NCBI RefSeq assembly: GCF_029395435.1
Contig: NZ_CP113915.1
Location: 1,922,001 to 1,986,000, forward strand
DNA length: 64,000 bases
Source: Bifidobacterium sp. ESL0790
Lineage (GTDB): Bacteria; Actinomycetota; Actinomycetes; Actinomycetales; Bifidobacteriaceae
Direction of reading: 5' to 3'
The notes beneath the pieces are model-generated. The model was not told the DNA's origin and made no database searches. It saw only the letters and a list, made by a program, of their open reading frames with translations. The position numbers and the translations under genes were made by a program. Shown here one piece after another: positions 28,178-37,407 of the stretch. Each line of letters begins with the position of its first letter. Positions within the stretch are counted from its first letter, which is position 1.

Positions 28178-31100
28178 TCAGTCCTTCGCGTCCTTCGAAT
28201 CATTGGATTCGTTGGTCGCGCTGGATTGGGTATCGCCCTTATCGGACTTGCCCGCGGACGACTCCTCGTCCTGATTCTCCGCGTTCTCCTCGTCGTTGGC
28301 CGCGACGGCCGCCGCCGCGATCTGCGCGAGCTTGGCCTTCACCGCCGGGCTCGAGCCCTTGGGCGCCTGCACCTCGGGAGCGGTGCCGTGGCCGTGCTTG
28401 TTGGTGTGCACGAACGGATCGCCGCCCTTCATGGCGTAGGGATCGGAGTAATCGGACGAGATCGTGGGCTCGTCGTGGAGGATGAAACCGCGACCCTTGC
28501 AGGTCGGGCACTCCTCGGAGAACGCCTCGACCAGGCCCTGGCCGATACGCTTGCGGGTCATCTGCACGAGGCCGAGCGAGGTGACCTCGGCCACCTGGTG
28601 CTTGGTGCGGTCGCGCGCGAGGCACTCGACCAAGCGGCGCAGCACGAGGTCGCGGTTGGCGGGCATCACCATGTCGACGTAATCGATCATGATCATGCCG
28701 CCGATGTCGCGCAGACGCAGCTGGCGGGCGATCTCTTCCGACGCCTCGAGATTGCAACGGGTGACCGTCTCCTCAAGAGACTTGCCCTTGCCGATGAACC
28801 GGCCGGTGTTGACGTCGATGGTGGTCATGGCCTCCGTGCGGTCGATGACGATCGAGCCGCCGCTCGGGAGGTAGACCTGACGCTCCATGCCCTTGCGCAG
28901 CTGGGAGTCGATCTGCCACTTGTCGAACACGTCCTTGCCCTGGTGCTCCTCGGGGTCCCACTTTTCAAGGCGGTCCTTCAAGTCGGGGGCCATGGTGTCG
29001 AGGTATTCCTCGATGCGCTCGTAGACCTTGTCGCCCTCGACGATCAGCTTGGAGAAGTCATCGTTGAAGATGTCGCGCACCACGCGGATGGCGACGTCCG
29101 GCTCGCCCTGCAGCAGCTTGGCGCGCTTGCCGTTGCGGTAAAGCTTGCGCTTGTCCTCGATCTTGGCCCACTGGCCCTTGAGGTTCTCGAGGTCCTTCTT
29201 CAGGGCCTCCTCGCTCGCGCCCTCGGCGGCGGTGCGGATGATGACGCCCATATCCTTCGGCGCGATCTTGGAGACGATGGACTTCAGACGCCCACGCTCG
29301 CGCTCCGGCAGCTTGCGGCTCACGCCGGTCATGCCGCCCGAAGGCACCAACACGAGGAAGCGGCCGGCCAAGGTGACCTGCGAGGTAAGGCGCGCGCCCT
29401 TGTGGCCAATCGGGTCCTTGGTGACCTGCACCAGAACCGGGTCGCCAGACTTGAACGCCAGCTCGATGCGGCGCGGACGGCCTTCGAGACGGGTGGCGTC
29501 CCAGTTGACCTCGCCGGCGTAGAGCACGCCGTTGCGGGGCTGGCCGATGTCGACGAACGCGGCCTCCATGCTGGGCAGCACATTTTGCACGCGGCCCAGA
29601 TAGATGTTGCCGACGGTGGCGACCTCCTGGATGTCGGAGACGTAATGCTCCACGAGCACGTTGTCCTCAATCACGGAGATCTGGGTGTGCTGGCCACGCT
29701 CGCGCACGACCATCAGACGCTCGACGTTCTCGCGACGGGCGAGGAAACTCTGCTCCATGAGCTGGTTCTGACGCCCGCGCTCACGGCGATTGTCGCGGCG
29801 GCGCTGCTTCTTGGCCTCAAGACGTGTGGAGCCGGCGATATCGGTGATCTCGTCGATGTACTGCTGCTTGCGCGAACGGCCCTGCGAGCGGGATTCACGC
29901 GATTCGCCCTCGTCGTCCTTACCTCCGCGGCGACGGTGGCGGCGACGGGTCATCGGCTGCTCTTCGCTCTCGTCCTCGCGGTCGCGGCGACGACGGCGAC
30001 GGGTTTCGGAGCGTGAATCCTTTTCCTGGCTATCGCGTTCGTCGCGCTCCTGGCGATCCTCGCGGTCCTGGCGCGAACGACGACGCTTCGACGACTTGCC
30101 CTCACGCTCATCGTCATCACGATCGTTGCGCTCGTCACGGCTTTCGCGGCCCTCACGCCCACGCTCGCGACGAGAGTCCTTCTCCCCGCCCCTGCGGCGA
30201 CGGCGCGAACGGGTGGACGACTGCTCGTCATCCTCGAAATCGGTTATCGGACGATAGGTGATGTCGTCATCCTCGAGGTCCTCCTCGATCTGCTCCACCT
30301 CGTCGGCGGCGTGGCGCTCCTCGGCGTTGAGCCGGCGGGAACGGCGGCGGTGCGGTTCCTGCTCGAAGTCTTCGATATCCTCGAACTCATAGTCGTCGGA
30401 ACGCTCATCATCGCGGCGATGGCCACGGCCACGACGGCGCGAACGGGTCTCACGCTCATCGTCGTCGTAACGATCATCACGGCTGTCGCGATTATCGCGT
30501 TCCTCACGGCCCTCACGTTCCTCACCGGAACGGCCACGACGCGAACGGGCCCTGCGGGACGAATGAGCCGAGCCGCGACGGGACGAACGCTCGTCGTCCT
30601 CATCATCGCCGTCGTCACCGTCGCCCGAACCTGAGGCCGGCAGCACCGGCTCCTGGAACAGCAGCGACGTCATCGGACGCGCGCCATGGCCCCTTGAATG
30701 GCCGTTTTCGCTCGATTCATCGGCCGCGGCATGAGTACGCCTGCGGGGCGAATCGTCTTCAGCATCGTCGCGGCTTGCGACGGAACGGGACCGAGTGCCA
30801 CGCGTGGCGGTGCCGCCACGCGAGCCCGTGCTGCGACGGGTACGGCTGGAGGATGCCGAGGAACCGGAACGCTCCTCATCCTCGTTGCGTTCTTCGTCAC
30901 GTTCCTCATCGTCACCCTCATACGAACGCGAACGCGCGCGGGTACGGGAGGAACTGGTGCCGGCGCCGGCACCAGTGGATTTGCGGCTGCGAGACGAAGC
31001 GGCGGAACCGGTCTTGCGGCTTCCCGCGCTTCGCGTTGTGGCTTTGTCGTCTTCGGAATCCAAAGCCCGCTGGGAAGCGGCGCTGGCCTTGGCCTCGCGC

Positions 31101-31240
31101 TCCTCCACCTTCAACGCGAGGGCCGCGCCGGCGGCACCTGCGCCACGGACCACGCGCCTGCCACCACGACGGCGGCGGGTGGTTGAGCCCTCTGCGGATG
31201 ATTCGGATGATGAATTGTTATTATCGTTGGCTGATGCCAT
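28178..31240 (-). CDS. rne: Ribonuclease E/G with large charged N-terminal region
   Basis: A 1020-residue endoribonuclease for mRNA decay and rRNA processing. Residues 1-490 are low complexity: alternating Arg, Asp, Glu and Ser, with many RRRR and ERDERD runs. The S1 domain is near 520-600 (ISVIEDNVLVEHYV, GNIYLGRVQNVLPSMEAAFVD). The catalytic region has TIDVNTGRF near 808 and MIMIDYVDM near 853, carrying the metal-binding aspartates. A zinc-link CPTCKGRG is near 910. The C-tail is short and acidic. ATG 31240 has GAGGAC ten bases upstream; GTG 31342 is an alternative. Actinobacterial RNase E often has its disordered region on the N-side, as here. Confidence 0.95.
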   Translation of the reverse strand: MASANDNNNSSSESSAEGSTTRRRRGGRRVVRGAGAAGAALALKVEEREAKASAASQRALDSEDDKATTRSAGSRKTGSAASSRSRKSTGAGAGTSSSRTRARSRSYEGDDEERDEERNEDEERSGSSASSSRTRRSTGSRGGTATRGTRSRSVASRDDAEDDSPRRRTHAAADESSENGHSRGHGARPMTSLLFQEPVLPASGSGDGDDGDDEDDERSSRRGSAHSSRRARSRRGRSGEEREGREERDNRDSRDDRYDDDERETRSRRRGRGHRRDDERSDDYEFEDIEDFEQEPHRRRSRRLNAEERHAADEVEQIEEDLEDDDITYRPITDFEDDEQSSTRSRRRRRGGEKDSRRERGREGRESRDERNDRDDDEREGKSSKRRRSRQDREDRQERDERDSQEKDSRSETRRRRRRDREDESEEQPMTRRRHRRRGGKDDEGESRESRSQGRSRKQQYIDEITDIAGSTRLEAKKQRRRDNRRERGRQNQLMEQSFLARRENVERLMVVRERGQHTQISVIEDNVLVEHYVSDIQEVATVGNIYLGRVQNVLPSMEAAFVDIGQPRNGVLYAGEVNWDATRLEGRPRRIELAFKSGDPVLVQVTKDPIGHKGARLTSQVTLAGRFLVLVPSGGMTGVSRKLPERERGRLKSIVSKIAPKDMGVIIRTAAEGASEEALKKDLENLKGQWAKIEDKRKLYRNGKRAKLLQGEPDVAIRVVRDIFNDDFSKLIVEGDKVYERIEEYLDTMAPDLKDRLEKWDPEEHQGKDVFDKWQIDSQLRKGMERQVYLPSGGSIVIDRTEAMTTIDVNTGRFIGKGKSLEETVTRCNLEASEEIARQLRLRDIGGMIMIDYVDMVMPANRDLVLRRLVECLARDRTKHQVAEVTSLGLVQMTRKRIGQGLVEAFSEECPTCKGRGFILHDEPTISSDYSDPYAMKGGDPFVHTNKHGHGTAPEVQAPKGSSPAVKAKLAQIAAAAVAANDEENAENQDEESSAGKSDKGDTQSSATNESNDSKDAKD

Positions 31241-31793
31241 GGAATCGATGTCCTCGACCCCATCATGCTTTGCTCTGGGCACGATGCTCCTTGCGACACG
31301 CTGCAATCGCGTCGTCGTTTCCGGCCGCCCACGGTGGCTCACGCCGCGCTCTCACCGCAGCCACGCAACAATTGCGCCCGTAGACAGCATCCTAAAAGTC
31401 ATTCTTGCTGACGGCGGACACCGGCGCTCACGAATCGACGTGTGAGGGGATCAACGCCATCAGATCTCAGTAACTTGCAGAATTACCTGAATTCATTATA
31501 CCCCACCAACAACCCAGCGAATCTGGGGCGCGGAAAACGGACGGCATCGGCGCAAAATCATCACCGATGAATGATGAGCGAGGGTGGGTGGCCACCTTCT
31601 AGGCGACGGAAGCCGGACGGATGCCTAATATTTAAGGACCGAATCATTCCATATCCGAACGCACCGGAAACCGAAACATTCAAGTATCGAAAAAAATACC
31701 AACGCATCTAACAAATGCAAACGACGCACGATTGAAGCGATGAGCGATAATGACGCTGCGCAACCGGCTCGTCGTTCTCACCACTCCCATCAC
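31241..31793 (-). promoter_or_regulatory. Upstream region of rne with probable promoter
   Basis: A 553-nt gap between the rne start and the dapE stop. TATAAT on the minus strand (31495-31500) is a good -10 box and would give a leader of about 250 nt, in keeping with the long leaders of many rne genes. The remainder, 31501-31793, holds no gene I can support. Confidence 0.5.
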
Positions 31794-32984
31794 TTAGGCG
31801 CGCAGCCACTCCTCGAGGATGCCGGCCATCAGCGTCAGGTCGCTTTCCGGCAGCTGCTCGTCGGCTTTGTGCGCCAGCAGCGGCGAGCCGGCGCCGAGGT
31901 TGACGGCCGGAACACCGATCGCGGAGAAGCGCGCCACGTCGGTCCATCCGAGCTTCGCCAGCGGCTTGCGTCCGGTCTTGCGCTCCACAAGCCGAGCCAA
32001 CGACACCGCGAGCGGCGCATCCATGCCGGGCCTCGCAGAGGGCGATTCGTCCTTCATCTCGATGTCGAAGCCCTCGAACATGCCGCCAGTCGCCTTGTGC
32101 TCGCCGTTTCCAAGCTCGGCTCCAGCGTCCGCGCCAATCATGAGCGCCTTGGCTTCGGGCAGGTTCTTGTCGGGGGCGAAGCGGTAGTTGACGTGCACGC
32201 GGCACTCGTCGGGGATGACGTTGGTGCCCTTGCCTCCGGAAATCAAGGTGGCGTTGACGCCTTCGCGGTAGACCAGGCCATCAACGGTGACGTCCTTGGG
32301 CTCGTAGGCGGCCAGGCGGTCGAGGATGCCGGCGGCCTTGTGGATGGCATTGACGCCCATCCAGGCGCGGGCCGAGTGCGCGGCGACGCCGTGGGTGATG
32401 ACGTCGAAGCGCATGGTGCCGTTGCAGCCACCCTCAATGCCGCAATCCGTGGGCTCGCCGATGATGGCGAAATCGCCCTGGATCCACTCGGGGTGCGCGG
32501 CGGCGACCTTGCCCAGGCCGTTCTTCTCGGCGACGACCTCCTCATGATCGTAGAAAACGTAGGTGAGGTCGTATTGCGGATCCGTGAGCGTGGCGGCGAG
32601 ATAGAGCATCACCGCGTCGCTGGCCTTCATATCGGTGGCTCCGCGGCCGAACATCACGCGTTCGCCAGGGTGTTTGCTGGCCACGTCCTCTCGAATACGC
32701 GGATCGCCAGGCTCGAGCCAGACCGGCGGGAAGTTGTCGATGATCGGCACGGTGTCGAGATGGCCGGCGAGCACGACGCGCTTGGAACGGCCGAGGTTCG
32801 TGGAGGCGACGATGGTATCGCCCAGCCGATGGACGGTGAGGTGTGCGAAACCACGCAGGAACGCCTCGACCTGGTCGGCGAGCGCCGTCTCCTCGTCGCT
32901 GACGGAACGCACCTCCATCAACCCCCCGAACAATCCCTCCAGCGCGGCCTTGCGCGAGGCCCCTTGCTTCATAGTCAGACTCAT
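31794..32984 (-). CDS. dapE: Succinyl-diaminopimelate desuccinylase
   Basis: A 396-residue M20-family metalloenzyme that removes succinate to give LL-diaminopimelate, for lysine and peptidoglycan. Metal and catalytic residues are visible in AGHLDTVP (His, Asp), GRGATDMKASDAVM (Asp), YDHEEVVAEKNGLG (Glu-Glu pair) and IGEPTD. Length is normal. It forms part of the same pathway as lysA downstream. The ATG at 32984 is 6 nt after TACCAT, so the mRNA may be leaderless; GGAGG is only one base from the ATG. Other M20 peptidases are possible but the motifs fit DapE best. Confidence 0.92.
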   Translation of the reverse strand: MSLTMKQGASRKAALEGLFGGLMEVRSVSDEETALADQVEAFLRGFAHLTVHRLGDTIVASTNLGRSKRVVLAGHLDTVPIIDNFPPVWLEPGDPRIREDVASKHPGERVMFGRGATDMKASDAVMLYLAATLTDPQYDLTYVFYDHEEVVAEKNGLGKVAAAHPEWIQGDFAIIGEPTDCGIEGGCNGTMRFDVITHGVAAHSARAWMGVNAIHKAAGILDRLAAYEPKDVTVDGLVYREGVNATLISGGKGTNVIPDECRVHVNYRFAPDKNLPEAKALMIGADAGAELGNGEHKATGGMFEGFDIEMKDESPSARPGMDAPLAVSLARLVERKTGRKPLAKLGWTDVARFSAIGVPAVNLGAGSPLLAHKADEQLPESDLTLMAGILEEWLRA

Positions 32985-33318
32985 GCCTCCATGGTATCGA
33001 ACGAACGCCGCTCGCCAGCCGCCACGTCCACACTCGTCGCTTGCCGTCGGCTATATCCATGCCGCGATTCAGTTCCTACGGTAGAAGTCGAACAGTAATC
33101 CGACGAAATTCATCCGTCTCCTACTGTCGAGGAAAACGGCAGATCCCGGACAATATAATCCGTGCTCAGCCAACCCTCCTCGAAGACGCTAGCGAGGTGC
33201 GAAACCGCACCCGCCCCAGCTGCGCGACATGATATGAGACCACTCTTCACAAATGTGGGATGACGGGGCACTATATTGTGTGGAGCGGGATTTATATCGC
33301 CCGCTTAAGGGAGAATTC
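32985..33318. other. Divergent intergenic region between dapE and AEC permease
   Basis: A 334-nt gap with both promoters. It also carries one family B inverted repeat at 33112-33154 (ATCCGTCTCCTACTGTCG paired with ACGGCAGATCCCGGACAAT, mismatches allowed). No gene is supported. Confidence 0.6.
32991..32996 (-). promoter_or_regulatory. -10 box TACCAT of dapE (leaderless)
   Basis: TACCAT with a 6-nt spacer before the dapE ATG; the second T in the consensus position is kept (TANNNT). Confidence 0.4.
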
Positions 33319-34260
33319 ATGGGTTTGCTGAACGCGATGCAAGGCTTCGTCGTGATCGCCGTCATCATCGGCACCGGCTACGTCGCCGCGCGCTTCAACA
33401 TCGGCGGCCCGACCGCGCAGATGGTTCTGAACCGCTACGCCTTCTTCGTCACCAACCCGTTCCTCATGTTCGCTATCCTCTCCAAAGAGCCGATCATGGA
33501 GATCTTCCACCCCTCGATCTTCGTCGCGTTCTTCTCCGCGCTGGCCGTGGGCGTGCTCTTCCTGATCCTCAACAAGATCTTCTTCCATATGGGCCCGGCG
33601 GACGCGACGGTGGGCGCGCTCAACTCGCTCTACCTCAACTCCAACAACATCGGCCTGCCCATCGCCACCTACATTCTCGGCAACCCCGCGCTCGTGGCGC
33701 CGATTCTGGTGATGCAGCAGGCGATTTTCACGCCCATCGCGCTGACGGTTTTGGACTACACGACCACCGGCAAGATGTCGGTGAAGAAGGCGCTGATGCA
33801 GCCGTTGCACCAGCCGCTGCTCATCGGCTCGCTGGGCGGAATCCTCGTCTCGGCCATCACCGCGTGGATTGGCTTCTACCCCATCCCGAAGTTCATCTTC
33901 GACCCGGTCAACATGATCGGGCAGGCGGCGGTGCCGATGATCCTCATGGCGTTCGGCATGTCGCTGCACGGCACCAAGCCGATGCAAAACAAGCGCTCGC
34001 GCTCGGCCGTCATCGCGGTCACGATCTTGAAGAACATCGTGATGCCGCTGATCGCGTTCCTCATCGCGTTCTTCATCATGGGCTTCCGCGGCAAGGTGCT
34101 CTACGCCTGCGTGGTGCTCGCCGCGCTGCCCGCCGGCCAGAACGTCTACAATTACGCGGCCCGCTACAACGTCGGCATGGCGTTCGCGCGTGACGGCGTG
34201 CTGATCTCGACGGTCTCCAGCCCCATCGTCATCGCCATCATCGCAGCGTTCTTGAGTTAG
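33319..34260 (+). CDS. AEC-family (auxin efflux carrier type) permease
   Basis: A 313-residue inner-membrane transporter with eight to ten hydrophobic segments. It starts MGLLNAMQGFVVIAVIIGTG and keeps the family signatures LNSNNIGLPIATYILGN and the crossover-type PVNMIGQAAVPMILMAFGMS. Bacterial AEC proteins move organic anions such as malate or lactate; the substrate here is unknown. ATG 33319 is preceded by AAGGGAG at 6 nt. An in-frame ATG at 33253 would add 22 residues without support. The gene stands alone on the plus strand, divergent from dapE. Confidence 0.9.
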   Translation: MGLLNAMQGFVVIAVIIGTGYVAARFNIGGPTAQMVLNRYAFFVTNPFLMFAILSKEPIMEIFHPSIFVAFFSALAVGVLFLILNKIFFHMGPADATVGALNSLYLNSNNIGLPIATYILGNPALVAPILVMQQAIFTPIALTVLDYTTTGKMSVKKALMQPLHQPLLIGSLGGILVSAITAWIGFYPIPKFIFDPVNMIGQAAVPMILMAFGMSLHGTKPMQNKRSRSAVIAVTILKNIVMPLIAFLIAFFIMGFRGKVLYACVVLAALPAGQNVYNYAARYNVGMAFARDGVLISTVSSPIVIAIIAAFLS

Positions 34261-34264
34261 TGGA

Positions 34265-34342
34265 GTTACAAAAGTCGAAGATACAAATCATGAATCGGCT
34301 TGATTCCGCCAATTTGTGTTTCGTATCTTCGACTTTTGTAAC
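34265..34342. repeat. Perfect 20-bp inverted repeat (family D1)
   Basis: GTTACAAAAGTCGAAGATAC at 34265-34284 is exactly complementary to 34323-34342 across a 38-nt loop. It begins 5 nt past the AEC permease stop and could end that transcript. Confidence 0.9.
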
Positions 34343-34349
34343 TTGCACC

Positions 34350-34429
34350 CTCGCACTTTAGGCCAGATAGATTTCTACAATCGTTGATATTTCGCCGATT
34401 ACCTATTTCTATCTGGTCTAAAGTGCGAG
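34350..34429. repeat. 22-bp inverted repeat (family D2)
   Basis: CTCGCACTTTAGGCCAGATAGA at 34350-34371 pairs with 34408-34429 with one G-T wobble. It lies 10 nt from the convergent Maf-Nudix stop codon, as D1 lies by the permease stop. Confidence 0.9.
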
Positions 34430-34439
34430 CGGCCTTCCC

Positions 34440-35981
34440 TTATCGACCCGAATATTGACGAGCCAAGTCGCCCAACCGCTCGACGAAACGCGGCCAATCG
34501 GCGTTCATCGCCGTCAGCAGCTTGCGGTGGGGCACCTCATCGATCGGAATCCAGGCGATCTCCATGCTCTCGTCGTCATTGGGATGCGGATTGACCGTGT
34601 GGCCCGGCTTCTCGAAGGCGAAGACCGTGGTGTAGGCCCAGGGGCCGTGCTCCTCGCGGTGCGTGCCGACCACCTCGATGTCCTCCGGGGTGATGTTGGC
34701 CTCTTCGTAGCTTTCACGCAGGGCGCCCTCGATCGGGCTTTCGCCATCCGCGAGCGCGCCGCCGGGGATGCCCCAGGTGCCGCCTTCCGCGCTCCACATC
34801 GCGCGGTGCTGCATTACGACATCGGTGACCTCACCGGTCGTTTCATCCCGCCGGGCGAGCAGCACACCGGCGGCCCCGTTGAGACCCCAGTGGCGACGGC
34901 CGCAGGCGCACTGCACCCAACCGTCGCCCGGTTGGTGGACGTTGTCTTTGGGCGGGACGATCGACGCGGCCTGTGCTTCGGCGGAAGCCTTGGCATCACT
35001 GGCAGAGCCGGCATTTGCGCTATTCGAAACGGCTGCCGCTTCCATCCTTTCCATCTTCGCCGCCGCGACCTTGCCAAGGCCGACGTTCCACAAATCGGTC
35101 CATGCGACGCCCATCTTCTCGACCATGCGGCGCAGCAACGGCAGGCTCAGGCCGAGCACGCCGCTCGGATCGCCGTCAACGCCGTCGATGAACGCGCCAC
35201 CAAGACCTTCCAGCGTGAAGCATCCCGCCACTTCCAGCGGCTCGCCCGACGCGATGTAGGCCTCGATGTCACGGTCGGAATAATCGCCGAAACGCACCGT
35301 CGCATGGCTTGAGGCAAGCTCCTGACGGCCCGTCGCGAAATCGATGAGGCAGTGGCCGGTCCACAGCTCCCCTGACTTGCAGCGCATGGCGCGAAGGCGT
35401 TCGCGCGCGATTTCCGAGGTATGCGGCTTGCCCAACGCCTCGCCCTCGAAGAGGAACATGGAATCGCAACCGACAATCAACGGTCCGACTTCCGCGGCAG
35501 CGAAGCCCGGATGATCCGCCAGAGCCTGATCCATCGGTTCGGCGACGACGGGCACGGAGACACCCGAAAAGTCGCGGGTTAGCGTCGAATGGTGGTCGTA
35601 GGTTTCCTCGGCATACTTGCCGGTGGTGAAGCTGGTGGAACTGTCGTTATCCATCTTCCCGGCATTGCCGCCAGCTTCGGCCTTCGAAGTCCCCTCGGCC
35701 TCAAGCGGGTAAGCGGTGACCTGTTCGCCGCTGGCACCCTGGGACGCCTCGGCGACCTGACGATACGCCTGATACACGCTCCGCGCCTTGGCCTGCGCCA
35801 AAATCATCACGCGCTGCTCGCAGCTCAAATCCTCGACTGCGACGCCACGTGCCTCTGCCTCTGCAGCGACGGCGGCCGGCTCATCCACATGCGAGACGTG
35901 AATGGTCGGGCTGATGCCGGCGGCATTGAGCACGTTGCGTCGTGACGGCGACTGCGAGGCGAGAATCAGCGGAACAGACAT
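34440..35981 (-). CDS. Maf nucleotide pyrophosphatase fused to Nudix hydrolase
   Basis: A 513-residue two-domain protein. The N-terminal Maf domain (about 1-315) begins LILASQSPSRRNVLNAAGI and has VGCDSMFLFEGEALGKP and YIASGEPLEVAG; Maf proteins hydrolyse non-canonical or modified dNTP/NTPs. An insert of about 80 residues, Ser/Gly/Glu-rich, breaks the Maf domain near 85-165. The C-terminal Nudix domain follows a Cys-containing WVQCACGRRHWG segment and has the box GALADGE-x7-RESYEEAN near 405-427; the usual Gly before the last hydrophobic residue is Asn. Both halves are house-cleaning pyrophosphatases. GGAG lies 5 nt before the ATG. Confidence 0.92.
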   Translation of the reverse strand: MSVPLILASQSPSRRNVLNAAGISPTIHVSHVDEPAAVAAEAEARGVAVEDLSCEQRVMILAQAKARSVYQAYRQVAEASQGASGEQVTAYPLEAEGTSKAEAGGNAGKMDNDSSTSFTTGKYAEETYDHHSTLTRDFSGVSVPVVAEPMDQALADHPGFAAAEVGPLIVGCDSMFLFEGEALGKPHTSEIARERLRAMRCKSGELWTGHCLIDFATGRQELASSHATVRFGDYSDRDIEAYIASGEPLEVAGCFTLEGLGGAFIDGVDGDPSGVLGLSLPLLRRMVEKMGVAWTDLWNVGLGKVAAAKMERMEAAAVSNSANAGSASDAKASAEAQAASIVPPKDNVHQPGDGWVQCACGRRHWGLNGAAGVLLARRDETTGEVTDVVMQHRAMWSAEGGTWGIPGGALADGESPIEGALRESYEEANITPEDIEVVGTHREEHGPWAYTTVFAFEKPGHTVNPHPNDDESMEIAWIPIDEVPHRKLLTAMNADWPRFVERLGDLARQYSGR

Positions 35982-36246
35982 AACACTCCAAACATACGAA
36001 AGGCCAGATGAATCGATCGATTACTGGCAACACATTCAAAACGAGGCTCTTCCCCCATGCTACCTACTTTTCATCGACGGGCAAGACTCAATCTCGCCGC
36101 AATCGGCCTTCGCCGTCCCCCACTGTCTTCCAACTCACAAATTCGCTTTTGCCATGCAAAACCATCGTTGACATTCACAAGCTCTGAAGCTGGAAGCAAC
36201 GCGAAATCGAAAACGCCAAAACAGACGGGGATGCTGAAGATCAGAG

Positions 36247-37407
36247 TCAGAGGGAAACCTGGACACCGTCGGGGCTCACGGGGAGGTGGAGGACGCGCCA
36301 GTGGGAGCCGGACAGCTCCTCGGAGGCAATCTTGTCGATTAGGGCGGAGGCGTCGCCGTAGTGGAGCACAAGCACGCAAGGGCCGGCGCCCGAGACGGCG
36401 GCGGCGAATCCCTTGGCGCGCAGCTTCTCGATAAGCGACCACGATGGCGCCATCAGAGCCTTGCGATAGGGCTGGTGCAGACGGTCCTGCGTGGCGGCGA
36501 AAAGCAGTGAGTTCGAACGGGAGGCAAGCGCGGAGAACGTTTTCGCGCTATCTCGCAAATCTGAGATAAGACTTGAAAGCGGCCCCGCGGCAGAGCGGTC
36601 GGAAACATTTTGGCTGGCACCTGCGCCCGCATCCGAATCCGCACGCAGGCGAGGATTCATCGCCTCGGGCAGCAGCGCGACACGGGAGACGTTGAAAATG
36701 GCGTCCTTATACGGCACCGAAGCGGGCAACGCCTGACGCGCGCGCTCGGTGGAAAGCTCGTAATCGGGCACGAAAACCGTGGCGGTCATCGCTGGGTCGA
36801 CCGGATAGTTGACCGTATGGAAGCCCTTCTGCAGGGGCTGCCCGTCAGGAATCGCGACGGATCCGACGCCCTCGCTGGTCTCGAAATTCCACGAGGCCGT
36901 CAAGCCGCCGAACACCGCGGGCGCGACGTTGTCGGGATGGCCTTCGATCGACGCCGCCATCTGGAAAATCGCCTCGCGGTCAAGCTCGTTGTTGCCTTGC
37001 GCGAAAGCCCAGGCGGCCGCGATGCCGGAGACGATGGCCTCGGCCGATGAGCCCATTCCCCGGGCCTGCGGGATGTTGTTGTGAGCCTCAAGCGTGAAAC
37101 CGAACCGGCGCAATCCCAAGGCCTGGCAAGCGCGACGGAAGGTGGAGACCACCAGATGGGTCTCGTCGCGGGGCAGTGAATCCTCGCCTTCGCCGTGGAT
37201 GATGACGCGCGCGGCGGTGTCGCTCGCGCCGTCGTTTTCGCCATCGACATCCGCCGAACCGTTTGTTGCCACATCATTCGCGGTGAACGTGAGCTCGTCG
37301 TGGAAATCGAGCGCGAGGCCGACGGTGTCGAAACCCGATCCGAGATTCGCGCTCGTCGCAGGCACGCGCACCTTCACAACCTTCGCCTTCGCAGCCATTC
37401 CAGCCAT
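36247..37407 (-). CDS. thrB: Homoserine kinase
   Basis: A 386-residue GHMP-family kinase that phosphorylates homoserine with ATP on the way to threonine. It has VRVPATSANLGSGFDTVGLA at the start and the ATP-binding IPQARGMGSSAEAI. An insert of some 40 residues near 265-305 (Ser/Ala/Gly-rich, then SLISDLRDSAKTFSALA) makes it longer than most ThrB. ATG 37407 has GAGGTG upstream; an in-frame ATG at 37449 would add 14 residues. It follows hom in the same direction after 389 nt of repeats, so it may have its own promoter. Confidence 0.94.
   Translation of the reverse strand: MAGMAAKAKVVKVRVPATSANLGSGFDTVGLALDFHDELTFTANDVATNGSADVDGENDGASDTAARVIIHGEGEDSLPRDETHLVVSTFRRACQALGLRRFGFTLEAHNNIPQARGMGSSAEAIVSGIAAAWAFAQGNNELDREAIFQMAASIEGHPDNVAPAVFGGLTASWNFETSEGVGSVAIPDGQPLQKGFHTVNYPVDPAMTATVFVPDYELSTERARQALPASVPYKDAIFNVSRVALLPEAMNPRLRADSDAGAGASQNVSDRSAAGPLSSLISDLRDSAKTFSALASRSNSLLFAATQDRLHQPYRKALMAPSWSLIEKLRAKGFAAAVSGAGPCVLVLHYGDASALIDKIASEELSGSHWRVLHLPVSPDGVQVSL

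Noticed and set aside
31343..31793. Small gene upstream of rne
   Set aside because: No frame with a ribosome binding site and normal codon use; the region is better read as promoter, leader and the 3' side of dapE.
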